Assembly: GCA_964036665.1 (NCBI GenBank)
Contig: OZ038526.1
Span: forward strand, 8,184,001-8,248,000
Length of the DNA stretch: 64,000 nt
Direction: 5' to 3'
DNA from: Gordius sp. MW1
Taxonomy: Eukaryota; Nematomorpha; Gordioida; Gordea; Gordiidae
Part shown: piece by piece, positions 35,520 to 45,659 of the stretch
Position numbering within the stretch: the stretch's first letter is position 1
Layout: every line of letters starts with the position of its first letter
Made by a program: the position numbers and the translations under genes
The notes under the pieces: generated by a model
Seen by the model: the letters and a program-made list of their open reading frames with translations, nothing else
What the model was told of the DNA's origin: nothing
Databases searched by the model: none

Positions 35520-38500
35520 GGTAACATTCAAACTTGTCGATATTTCTGTAAATGGAACCCGCCTTGAAAGTGATGTGAAAGGAAAAAATGTTTTAACATC
35601 TACACCCAAAACTTGTTTTCTAACGTTTTTTGACTTCAGTAAAGTCAAACCCATGTTTAAATTATTCAAGCATAAAATTTTCAATCAGTGGAAAGTGACA
35701 CGTCAAGAAGATAATGATGTATAATATGTTGCTTTAGCAATCTATATAAGATAGAAATGAGTATTTTATATAACGAGTACTAGGTCTAGTTTAATATGTA
35801 ACATTAGTAATTTCATTTAGCAAGTTGAAAAGCTAGAAATTGTGTTTAACAATGCTGTCAATCACTCGAATCCACGATACATCGTTATAAAGACGTTAGA
35901 CTTCGTTTCGGGAAAACCTGAGAGTTATAGAATAAGTCTTTTGCCAACAAATTCAAAGGCAAGTACCTTCTATTATATCATAAATGATTAAAATTTATTT
36001 TATGGAGTACTTTATAACCTTGCTACCTGTGATGGTTGGATTCAATCCCACTCCACCCCTTCTCTCTTTAACTCGCTTGGCCTTATCATAGACTTGATTG
36101 ACTACCCATGCCATAAGTTCCATAGGGTAAATTGCGTGTCAAACTTTCTTCCATTTTGAAGACAACAACTGGTGTATTTCAACCATGTCATTTTGCGCTA
36201 TAACAGTCAATTTACCTTCTTAACCAGTTTATAAATTTGAACGAACGTCAATAAATTAATATTATACAAAATATAGATGGCGCTCAATTATTAAACAAAC
36301 TTTCATCACAGTTTTTACACTTTTAATTTTTATACATAGTGTAAATGATATTTATTTTAGGATGCTGTTTTTGATATCTACACAATTCAATAGTTTTTTT
36401 TATACATTTTTAAGATTATTTAGAACAAACATTTAAATGATCACTACTTTACCATTTATCATTAAAATGGCGGAAGTAGGGTACACATTTTGTGCGTTGA
36501 TGAGCAGTCTATCGAGGTATGGATATAATTTGAGCGTTTATAAAACCAGGGCCTTCGGCCCTGGTGGGAAGGGGGAAGGGGGAAGGGAGGTGCAGGAGGG
36601 AAGGGGGAACGAAACTCATTTAAACTTTGTACAAACGTAGCATATTTGCTATGCAATTTATGGGCAAGAAAGGTGGGAAGGGGCGAGAATGCCTATAGGG
36701 GGGTATAAAATGCAAAATGATTAGTTAATTATTTATACAAATATTTAAAAAGTTAAATTTTTGTAAAACCTGCCATAAAACACTTATTAATACTTTATTT
36801 ATTAAGGAATAGGTTTTCTTTCATTAATTCTTATTTATCAAATTTCTAAATTAATCAACATGACGAAAGGAACGCAAATAGAGAGTATGACCTTGGAAAA
36901 GCCAATAGTCATCCTTCCAAAACGTACAACTTTCAATTTAGAGTTTTTTTGATACTGTATAAATTTAAACAATTTTGTGTAGGCGACCCATAATTTGAAT
37001 TATGACTATAATCTCTATTCAAATCATGCGTATATGTATAGTATAAATAAGATATTAAAAAAACAAAAAATTTTCCAATCAGACCTTGGCCACTTGTCAT
37101 TTTTTCCATCTCTTTGGCCAGTGGTCATTTTTTCTAATGGTTAGCAGACAGCCAAATAACTAGCCTATTTATAATCTAGAAAAAATCGATTTTAATCTCA
37201 CTTTGGTTAATGGTCATTTTTTCCATTGGTCAGTAACCAGCAGACTGCCAAATATTGGCCAATAATTATAAGCTAGAGAAAAAATTTGATCTTAATCTCA
37301 CTTTGGCCAGTGGTCATTTTTCTTATTGGTCAGTAGTCAGCAAACGGCCAAATAGCCTATATTTAAAATATAGAAAAAAAATTTGTTACACTTTGGCCAA
37401 TGGTCATTTTTTTTATTGGTCAGTAACCAGGACACGGTCAAAAAGGATATAAATGCATAAATGACGAAAAAAAAATTTCGATTTATACTTTGAATGGTCA
37501 TTTTTCGTTGGTCAGTAGCCAGGACACGGCAAAAAAGAATATAAATACATAAGAGACGAAAAAAAACAAAAAGAAAAATTTCGAATCACAATTTAGCCAA
37601 TGGTAATTTTTCCATTGGTCAGTAGCCAGGACACGGTCAAAGAGTCATATTATCAAAGGTATTAACAGGAACAATATATTAATTTAAAAAAAAATAAAAA
37701 AAATTTGCCCTCTCCGGGATTCGAATCCACATCAGTAGAGTCATAAGCCTTTGTGGGGGGGGGGGCACAGGGACCATATCAGTAGAGGCATAGGCCCTTG
37801 TAAGAGGGGCATAGGTAACTAATAATGTTAACCCAATATAGAATTCAAAAAAGGAGAAAAAAATTTCGAATTACAATTTGGCCAATGGTCATTTTATTCA
37901 TTGGTCAGTAGCCAGAACACGGTCAAAAAGTCATATTATCAATGGTATTACTCTCCGGGTATCGACCCAGCAATTAAGAACGTTAGACGGACGGAGGGAC
38001 AACGGACAACAAAAAGCGAGCCCATAAATTGCATAGCATTTAATACCGCTAAGGGCCGATTGTCATTTTTCTCGCTCGTGTATAAATCACATCGACATTA
38101 TTATTATTCAGGGAGAATTGAAGCACTTTTTGTTTTTTGGGAATATTATATATTTTTAATGCATGTTAATTGATAAGAAAAATATTGGTATTCATATAAA
38201 TAGTGTTAAAGTATTTTATAAGTAATTATGTAAACATTAAAATAACAATTAAATGACATCGATATTGTTTAAACTATCTAGAATCAATAAGTCTAGTTAA
38301 TACTCGCATATTAAAGATTATTACAACGCTTTAATTTATTTTTCACAGATATATTTGAAAATATATGAGCAAAATTTTGAAGCGCTTGAAGAGCTGACCT
38401 ATGTTGGATGGTCTCCAACAACTACCTGCTTACAGTGTTTGGTTTATAAAGTTATGTATCCTTGTGACGTTTCTTTAAAGTTAGATTTAACAAGTTTAAC

Positions 38501-38528
38501 TTTAAAAGTTGCAAAAAATTGCCCCTAA
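35520..38528 (+). CDS. Partial spliced gene of unknown function (three 3' exons, one GC-AG intron)
   Basis: Three phase-compatible exons: 35,520-35,718 (acceptor TTTATAG, donor GAT|GTATAA), 35,821-35,958 (acceptor CATTTAG, donor AAG|GCAAGT) and 38,349-38,528 (acceptor TTTCACAG, stop TAA). Together they give about 171 C-terminal residues. The chain reads VTFKLVDISVNG, then LTFFDFSKVKPMFKLF, QVEKLEIVFNNAVNH, IVIKTLDFVSG, then EELTYVGWSPTT and CLQCLVYKVMYPCDV, ending KVAKNCP. Alternating hydrophobic residues suggest beta strands, and four cysteines lie in the last exon. I do not recognise the family. The first exon shown begins within a codon, so the 5' end lies upstream. The 2.39-kb second intron is filled with the repeat described at 36.5-38.1 kb. 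Confidence 0.6.
36500..36720. repeat. Repeat end with GGGCCTTCGGCCC palindrome
   Basis: The palindrome GGGCCTTCGGCCC is followed by G/A-rich GGGAAGGGGG tracts, ATTTGCTATGCAATTTATGG and GAATGCCTATAGGGGGG. Inverted copies lie at about 58,770-58,935 and 59,490-59,640. The terminal hairpin suggests a Helitron-like end, but no transposase is present. It lies in an intron of the gene at 35.5-38.5 kb. Confidence 0.6.
37080..38100. repeat. Intronic tandem array of TTGGCCAATGGTCATTTTT units
   Basis: Units of roughly 90-120 bp each contain GGCCAATGGTCATTTTT followed by ATTGGTCAGTAGCCAG. Starts are at about 37,115, 37,200, 37,300, 37,392, 37,485, 37,598 and 37,880. Inside each unit CCAATG and CATTGG form a short inverted repeat around a T run. 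The same unit occurs inverted at 49.6-50.0, 55.8, 58.0-59.3 and 62.3-63.6 kb. A B-box-like ATTCGAATCC word is at 37,718-37,727. Confidence 0.75.
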
Positions 38529-39345
38529 AATTTAAGTTTCGTTAATGATAATTTGATATAAAACTATTGTTTCTTATATGCATTTTATACATAATTATTT
38601 TTTCCTATGATACTTTTAACGATATTACCTTCTTTATAATGTATTAGTTTAACACTCAAATCATTTTATGTACCACATAGTTTTCTCTTTGCTGAATTAC
38701 TTAGTGTAAAAATTATTTACAACGCAATAAACTTTAACTACAATCAATTGAATACCTGATGTTATACTCTTTGTAAAAAATCGGTGGGGTTGGATTGATT
38801 AAGTAGGTAGAGGGAAATAGAACGCGTTCGGGCTAAAGAAATTCACAAATAGATTGAATATACAATATACAAACTGATGTTAAGTTTAAATGTCAAATTT
38901 TATAACATGCTAAAAAGGTATATAAAGACGTGTTTTGGTTTTACGGCATGTATTTAGTCTCTCTTGATGGTTAGATAATAAACATTTAAATCACTAGTTT
39001 CTTTAATTTATATTTAGGTGAACACACCAAATTATTAAAACTTTATTTTAAATAAAATGGATACAGAAGTGTAAGCGATTAAGTTTTGTAAGTGCAAAAA
39101 CACTTCCTTAAATAATCGCGAGCTATACGAAATAATACAATTAAGCCAATTAACGTTTATACTGATAATTTAGTGTACAGCATGCTAAATGAGATAAAAC
39201 AATTAAGTCAATTAACGTTTCGAAATGAATTTAATGTAGTATACCGCGAGTTATATGAGATAATACAATTAAGCAATTAATGTTTCGAAGCGAATTTATT
39301 GTAGCATGCCGCGAGCAATTTACTAGTTATTTAAATATTAGTTTC
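38529..39345. repeat. Intergenic AT-rich DNA with a short tandem repeat
   Basis: At about 39,110-39,320 a unit of about 75 bp (CGCGAG, ATAATACAATTAAG, AATTAACGTTTCGAA) is present three times with variation. No gene is seen in the rest. AATAAA at 38,727-38,732 could be a poly(A) signal for the gene ending at 38,528, which is only a suggestion. Confidence 0.45.
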
Positions 39346-39349
39346 TAAA

Positions 39350-40232
39350 ATTACTCCATTGTGTAAAAACGGAGTTAATACAAAATTAAAATATTTTGGG
39401 CTAGTGAACTTGGCGTCCAGACTTGGTGATGGTTGGGTTATGAAGTGATGTGCTAGGTTTGGTAGACGATACAATGGTAGGTTGGTCTAAATTAGTTGAT
39501 TTGGTAAGTGCCTGTTTTGTTTTGGTAAATTCGGGTAATAAGCTTTAGGCTCGAGGAAAGCTGGTGTTAACAGATCAAACGAGACAGTGTCTTTCCTCCC
39601 ATTGTGATCTATGATAAAAAAATTTAGTGTGCTTTTCGATTACTTTGAATTACTTTCTAGGGAGGAAGCAAGGCTTTGCTTAGCCGGTCAGTCCTTATAA
39701 AAATCTGAATGTATGTAAATAAATTGTGGGAAATTTGTAGTTTGATGGTATGGAAGGTGTAATCAGACGTCATCGAACTGCTGTCGAAGGCGTTGGATGT
39801 AATCGGCGGCGTTTATGTCGCAATCCGATAGTTGTAAAAAATCTCCTGGGAATTTTAAAAAAGTTCCGTATACCAGCTCGGCGCTTGAACAGGCGTCCTT
39901 GACGGCGTTGCAAATCCCTAGAGGAGGGGAATTAGGTTGGACTAGCGGGTAATGTCCCTTTTTGTGTTAATTAAACTTTTGAGCTGTCGGGGAAATCGCT
40001 CTGGTAAGCTCTCGTAGTGATATGATTTTACCCTAGTAAAATAGATAGTTGTTTAAAAAGGGCTATGGGAATTGCGGCCCCCAATTTGTGGTTAATGTCG
40101 CTGGAACATCAAAGTTGGCTATCCAGTAAAATGTGCGTGCAACGGTGTCCGCTTTTCACTAATTTATGTGAATTGCAATTGGCCAGCGGGTGAAATACTT
40201 AACGGCCGTAAAAAATGTATATGTGACCTTAC
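39350..40232 (-). mobile_element. Ty3/gypsy fragment: integrase remnant and LTR-like segment
   Basis: On the minus strand, 40,232-39,760 reads as a broken integrase: RWPIAIHIN-like words, WIANFDVPATLTTNWGPQF, LFKQLSILLG, then SSAELVYGTFLKFPGDF and INAADYIQRLRQQFDD. These are the typical gypsy core and C-terminal order, with stops and frame changes. The segment at 39,350-39,540 is the inverse of 59,880-60,110, which sits in front of a plus-strand gypsy pol, so it is probably LTR. No reverse transcriptase is present: the fragment abuts the truncated 18S rRNA copy directly at about 40,233. Confidence 0.75.
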
Positions 40233-40234
40233 GG

Positions 40235-41214
40235 CGGTATCTGATCGCCTTCGAACCTCTGATTTTCGTTCTTGATTAATGAAAACATTCTTGGCAAATG
40301 CTTTTGCAGTCGTTCGTCTTGCGGCGGTCTAAGAATTTCACCCCTAGCGCCACAGTACGGATGCCCCTGTCCGTTCCTCTTCATCATTACCTCGGTTTCC
40401 TAAAACCAACAAAATGGAACCGAGGTCCTTTTCCATTATTCCATGCATCAATATTCGAGGCTTCGAGCCTGCTTTGAGCACTCTAATTTTTTCAAAGTAA
40501 AAGTTCCGTCTACCCAAGACACTCAGTAAAGAGCATCGAAGGGAGGACGAATAATAGGTTGGAAAACAATCGCGGTTGAGTTAGCTTCCCACCGTTACCC
40601 TAGATCCAACTACGAGCTTTTTAACTGCAACAACTTTAATATAAGCTTTTGGAGCTGGAATTACCGCGGCTGAGCACCAGACTTGCCTTCCAATAGATCC
40701 TCGTTATAGAAATTAAAGTGATCTCATTCCAATTACAGGGCCTCGAAAGAGACTTGCATTGTTATTTATCGTCACTACCTCCCCATGCCAGGAGTGGGTA
40801 ATTTGCGCGCCTGCTGCCTTCCTTGGATGTGGTAGCCGGTTCTCAAGCTCCCTCTCCAGAATCCAACCCTGATTCTCCGTTACCCGTTACGACCATGGTA
40901 GGCGCATAACCTACCATCGACAGTTGATAAGACATTTAAAAGATACGTCGTCGGTATGAGCCCGGGCGATCGGCAAAAAGTTATCCAGAGTCAACGTTAA
41001 TTTTTTCCTAATAAAAACGGTCGGACCTCGATTCGACTTTTTAGCATGTATTAGCTCTAGAATTACTAGTTATCCATGTGGGTTGTACGATCTAATAAAC
41101 CATAAACTGATTTAATGAGTCATTCGCGGTTTTACTTTAAGTTGGTTTATACTTATACATGCATGGCTTAATCTTTGAGGCAAGCAAATGACTACTGACA
41201 GGATCAACCAGGTA
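40235..41214 (-). rRNA. 18S rRNA, 5' about 980 nt only, mutated (probable pseudogene)
   Basis: The minus strand starts TACCTGGTTGATCCTG at 41,214 and follows small-subunit rRNA through CGGTAATTCCAGCTCC, GGGTGAAATTCTTAGA and CGATCAGATACCG, then stops matching at about 40,235. A full metazoan 18S is about 1.8 kb, so the 3' half is missing. Several near-invariant sites are changed: the 530-loop reads GTGCTCAGCCGCGG instead of GTGCCAGCAGCCGCGG, CTGCCAG is CTGTCAG, and GGATAACTGTGGTAATTC is shortened to GGATAACTAGTAATTC. The truncation plus these changes suggest a dead copy. A very fast-evolving true rRNA is a less likely alternative. Confidence 0.9.
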
Positions 41215-41770
41215 TCTTTTACACGTTAACGCATCCCGAACCCGGCTTTTACCCCGAGTCCGAAGGCACTGTTAATCGTGACTAAAAATTCGCGTTAGAC
41301 GCTGAATTAAACGCCCTCGTCCTTAACGAACACATCGCCGCTGAAAAATCCGGTAAACTTCGAATCTTCGCCACTCGCTGGGTTGTAACGTAATGTCAAC
41401 AGAAATTTTTGCGAGCCGCCCGCCCACCGCCGACGACGACGCGATCCAAAAATCACGGCGAGAAAGGGGTGCCCGGTGCTCACTCTTTTAAAAATCGCTG
41501 TTTCAACTACTCTCGAAACCGACTGCATATGGCCTATTAACGCCCTTTCACCGACCACTGGGACGCTTAACGCAGTGAATTAAAGATACGCGGCAATCAA
41601 ATAATTTATTTAATACAAGGAAAAACCATGATTCGTATCTAAAATTCACTGCGTTAAAAATTCCCCACTTTAAAGGTAGGTTGACTGGTTAACTCACTAA
41701 AAATCACGAAATTCTTCGAATTGACGATGGTTTTCCTACCTTTAACGTGGAGGGCACTGGATGCCCCACA
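41215..41770 (-). other. Probable rDNA external spacer upstream of the 18S copy
   Basis: The segment immediately 5' of the 18S start is GC-richer than its surroundings and has two strong inverted repeats: about 41,566-41,590 with 41,633-41,656 (AACGCAGTGAATT), and about 41,666-41,680 with 41,730-41,745 (AAAGGTAGG/CCTACCTTT). This fits a folded 5' external transcribed spacer. The 83-codon ORF at 41,307-41,558 is probably not a gene. Confidence 0.5.
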
Positions 41771-41785
41771 CACATACCGTATCAC

Positions 41786-42045
41786 GGGACCGGGTCAAAA
41801 TAGCAGAAAAAAACAGCCAAATTGGTCAAAACTGATCAAGATTGGTCAGAACTCATCAAGATCAAGATAGGTCAGGAGGGTTAGGGTTAGTGTTTTAAGT
41901 CAGCGTTTTAGGTTGGGTTAGGGTTAGGATTAGATGCACATCAAATTCCCTCCCCATTTGAGATTTAATTCTAATATATTGATTATCTAAATCTCATATG
42001 TTTCTGCTATTTTTTCATCATTCTGCTGTTTTGACCCCGATTCCA
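41786..42045. mobile_element. 260-bp MITE with internal telomere-like repeats
   Basis: The terminal inverted repeats are GGGACCGGGTCAAAATAGCAG and, at the right, its diverged reverse complement (CTGCTGTTTTGACCCC...). Direct copies of GTATCAC flank it at 41,779-41,785 and 42,046-42,052. Inside, GGTCAGGAGGGTTAGGGTTAG and GGGTTAGGGTTAGG blocks lie at about 41,873-41,931. No ORF. The superfamily is undetermined; a 7-8 bp duplication would allow hAT or P. Confidence 0.65.
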
Positions 42046-42052
42046 GTATCAC

Positions 42053-42500
42053 ACTACACGTTAAATTGCAGTACAACCAACGCTACAATGCTATATCAAC
42101 GTATTACTGCATTACCAACGTATCTCACGTTTTCACACAACACCACCTCCTCAAATAAGGTTGATGAAAATAGATAATACCTCGTCCGTTTTGGCACAAA
42201 AATCGTGAGCTAACGGACGCCATAGTAATCGTTAATTAATTAAATAGCCATAACTTCGTCCTAATAGAATTTCGAGACGAAATCTACATGTACGTGGCTG
42301 AACCTTGTGTCTGGTTCATCGAACGTGCCTGGTGTTGATACTACGTGTCTATTTACCTTCCATTTTTGACATGCATTGCTTTGTCCAATCGCATTTTTGT
42401 TCATCCACGGCCATACGAAACATTTGGCTATTAGTTTAAGTGTTTGGCATAAAGCTGGGTGAGAAAGGTCATGTAGTTGATTATAGCCTGTGCGTCGGAG
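42053..42500. other. No gene recognised
   Basis: This moderately GC-rich stretch after the MITE carries no ORF above 60 codons and no repeat that I can match elsewhere in the window. It might still be rDNA spacer. Confidence 0.3.
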
Positions 42501-42507
42501 CGTCCTA

Positions 42508-43265
42508 GGTAATAAAGGTATGATAGCAATTGCACCTTGCTCAATTAAAGATTGAGTAACGATGGCCCCGCTCTCGATAGCCTCAGGGTGATAATTTCGT
42601 TTTAAGTTGGGTTTATAAATAACTAGCTGACCCGCAGACGTTGTTTATATACATTATTTCTAGAAAATACTTTAAGTGTATGGGTTGGTTATGAATAATA
42701 AAATAATTAATTGAAGGATGGATAATTATTAAAAATATGCTTCTATGATCGACCACGTGATAATAATGGCAAAAATTGCATAATTTAAATTTAAGAAGTG
42801 GGCTTAGGAAGGTTAGATTATAAGTAGAAATATGTATTATTTATTTATAGGATTAATTTAATATGATAATACATAAATATTAGACTTATACATTTTTCAT
42901 ATTGAAATGGGGCACGAATTTTATCACGTCATGGATTTTATGAACCCATTATTTTTAGTATATATAGACAAACCAAATGCAAATTCTATTTTAGTCATCA
43001 AATCTGACTAAAATTAAATGTTTTTGAAAAAATTGCTGATTAATGCTGTTATTTATTATACAATAATACCATTATTTTATTTTTCTAGTTAGCTGATTTT
43101 TGAAATAAAATTTTCTTTAATATAATAAAATAATTAATTGAAGGATGGATAATTATTAAAAATATGCCTCTATGATCCACCACGTGATAATAATGGCAAA
43201 AATTGCATAATTTAAATTTTATTTATTTAATTTAAATAGTTTGTTAAACCCCAATAATTTTGACC
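42508..43265 (+). repeat. Dispersed repeat with CTAGCTGACCCG word, copy 1
   Basis: The segment TATGATAGCAATTGCACC to AGTAGAAATATGTATTA is repeated at 46,394-46,716, including AACGATGGCCCCGCTCTCG and GACCACGTGATAATAATGG. A partial third copy of its end lies at 43,125-43,225. The CTAGCTGACCCG(G)CAAACGTTGT word also occurs inverted at about 55,030-55,050. It is non-coding; the class is not certain. Confidence 0.6.
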
Positions 43266-43621
43266 GTATACTGTAACATTTTTATTATACTTTTAAATAT
43301 CTAATTCGAGAAAACTTCAGCCTTGGATGTATGACGTCATTATTGTATATGATGCTATAAATGAAACTGGCCGGGAAATGTCCAATATTTTTAAAACGAA
43401 AAGATTTTTTAGGAATCTGAAAAAGCCATTCTACCCCTGGCCGCCCTGGGCACTACGGCTAAATTTTCGCGCGAATCGGGCCGGTAGTTTCAGAATTTAG
43501 CCCTTTTTTAGAACTAAAAGGAATTTTAGGATTCTGCAAAAGCTATTTTACTCCTGGCCGCCCTGGGAACCTACGGGTAAAGTTTCGCGCGAATGGGGCT
43601 GGTAGTTTCAGAATTTAGTCC

Positions 43622-43652
<31 letters not shown>

Positions 43653-44095
43653 CATACATACATACATTCATACATACATACATACATACATACATACATA
43701 CATCATACATACATACATACATACATACATACATACATACATACATACATACATACATACATACATACATACATACATACATACATACATACATACATAC
43801 ATACATACATACATACATACATACATACATACATACATACATACATACATACATACATACATACATACATACATACATACATACATACATACATACATAC
43901 ATACATACATACATACATACATACATACATACATACATACATACATACATACATACATACATACATACATACATACATACATACATACATACATACATAC
44001 ATACATACATACATACATACATACATACATACATACATACATACATACATACATACATACATACAAACATACACTTTACTTTATATATATAAATG
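43266..44095 (-). mobile_element. Helentron/DINE-like element with expanded (CATA)n core
   Basis: A body of about 350 bp (GGCCGGGAAATGTCC, CCTGGCCGCCCTGGG, CGCGAATCGGG, TTTCAGAATTTAG) leads into the microsatellite and then into CACTTTACTTTATATATATA at 44,072-44,091. The same order is present at 46,975-47,850 and, inverted, at 48,000-48,200. Read on the minus strand the end is TATATATATAAAGTAAAGTG then (ATGT)n, which resembles the 5' end and microsatellite core of DINE-1/Helentron elements. That assignment is inference from remembered features. Confidence 0.5.
43622..44065. repeat. (CATA)n microsatellite, about 444 bp
   Basis: About 110 near-perfect CATA units with only two interruptions near its left edge (CATTCATA and CATCATA). 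Long ORFs appear on both strands because a tetranucleotide repeat has no stop in some frames; they are not genes. Confidence 0.97.
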
Positions 44096-44229
44096 AGCAC
44101 TTAATTAATGAGCGGAAAAATGTAATATTTTTAATTAAAAATCGGATCCAATAGATTTAAAATTGAGCACAACTGTCAAGCATTATGGAATTTTTCACTG
44201 TGCATTTAAAAACACACATAAAAAAACCA

Positions 44230-44540
44230 TTATATGAGGACTCTCTCGGTGACTAATATAATTTTTATATAATTATATGAATTGACAATTGATTATCATA
44301 ATTGTACTTGTGAAAATTTTCATTGTGCTCTATATTGTTTTATTTAAAATTTTAATTTTAAATAAAATATTACATACTGCGTAGATAAAATATACTATAG
44401 ATGGCTCTATTTCTTTATTTATTATAATCATTTCTTTTGTATAATAATTAAATTTTCATAAATTTCATTACAAACTTGACTCCAATTATAATTTTTTATT
44501 TACTTAATAAAGCGGATAACCCGTAAATAAAGCGGATCCG
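44230..44540 (+). repeat. Dispersed repeat, copy 1 (second at 59.6-59.9 kb)
   Basis: ATATAATTATATGAATTGAC through ATTACATACTGCGTAGATAA to TTAATAAAGCGGATAACCCG matches 59,632-59,892 in the same orientation at high similarity. At 59.9 kb it continues into the gypsy LTR-like segment; here it stops at the CCCG. Non-coding. Confidence 0.65.
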
Positions 44541-44877
44541 CATAGTAGCACTGGTACTAGGCCATTATGGCAATACTAAGTTAGAACAACAATCAAAAAA
44601 GAAATGTATCTTAAGCTCTCTTTTTTTATTGTTGGTTTTAATGAAACCGATTTATTGCTAAAACACGTCACAAAAACTCTAACGTTTAATTACGTCATTA
44701 CGAAAATTTTTATAATTTTTAAGCTTCATCCATTTTAATAAATGGATATTAGAAGCTCTCAAATATCCATTCATTATTTAACACTTGTATCATGAAGTTT
44801 GGCTCTGCTGTATTCAAACTAGTTATTCACATTTAAAACTGACGCCGATATAGATTTTGTAAGAGTTTTAAAACATC

Positions 44878-45559
44878 ATGCCACAACAGCAAGTACCGTG
44901 GATGAACGGTGCTTTTGGACCACCTGGTCCAATGATGCAACAACCATTACAATCTTTTTCGCCTCAATCATGGATGCCCATGGGTCAGGGTGCCCCAGGT
45001 ATGGGACCCCGTTTGTATGTGCAGTCAGCTGACTTCGGCCAACCTCCTATGGGTCCGTATAATGGTCCTATGAGTCCAGGCAATTTTAGAGGTAACTATT
45101 TTCAACCACAAAGTTTTCAACCTAATATTGAGCCTGTGATTTTGCCGAAATTTGATGTGCCGGCTGGGCTAATACCAGCTATGATGGATCCACCCTTTAT
45201 GCAGGGTCCATCTCAAGGAAATTATGGTGAATTAGAATTAACATATATATGATTTATACAAGTTAAATATTGTTTAAAAATAGAGGTTATTTTCTAAATA
45301 TTTCCATTATTGAATCTAAGGGGCCCCCTACCAACCTAATACATTCATGCCAATAAATGGGCCCTCCTACGGGAGTTATGGCAATGGGTGGGTTTCCTAT
45401 GGGAAATATGCCCATGGATTTCCTAATGGGCCCATGCCCTTTGGTCATCAAGGACTTGGACCACCAGGTGGGAATATGAATCAAATGCCAAGGTTTAATG
45501 GCTACCCAATGCAGCCTCAAATGTATGATGGGATGCCAGGCAATCCTGGATTTATGTAA
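44878..45559 (+). CDS. Pro/Gly/Met/Gln-rich protein, two coding exons, unknown function
   Basis: Exon 1 is 44,878-45,226 and exon 2 is 45,321-45,559. The 94-bp intron (G|GTGAAT ... TCTAAG|GGG) keeps the frame and gives 195 residues. A further GT-AG intron (ATG|GTAAGT to TTTATAG) sits in the 3' UTR at 45,584-45,654. The protein is low-complexity throughout (VPWMNGAFGPPGPMMQQP; GPMSPGNFRGNYFQPQ; FGHQGLGPPGGNMNQMP) with one more ordered block, PVILPKFDVPAGLIPAMMDP. That block faintly resembles the FDLPAGLM region of the splicing factor CHERP, but the rest does not, so I leave it unnamed. No signal peptide or membrane segment. Two clean introns argue against a processed copy. Confidence 0.65.
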
Positions 45560-45659
45560 TGAGTCTTACACTGAAAACATATGGTAAGTAAATTGTTTAA
45601 TGCATCTTTAATTTTTATCTGTTGAAATCTATTTGTGATTATTTATTTTTATAGGTCAG

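Noticed and set aside
36437-36656. Gly/Arg-rich and Pro-rich ORFs on opposite strands
   Set aside because: They arise from the GGGAAGGGGG tract of a dispersed repeat end found again at 58.9 and 59.6 kb.
41307-41558. 83-codon Arg-rich ORF next to the 18S copy
   Set aside because: It lies in the presumed rDNA spacer, overlaps structured sequence and has no recognisable motif.
43593-44100. Long overlapping ORFs on both strands, up to 167 codons
   Set aside because: They only translate the (CATA)n microsatellite into short repeating peptides (YIHT or MYVC); no unique sequence.
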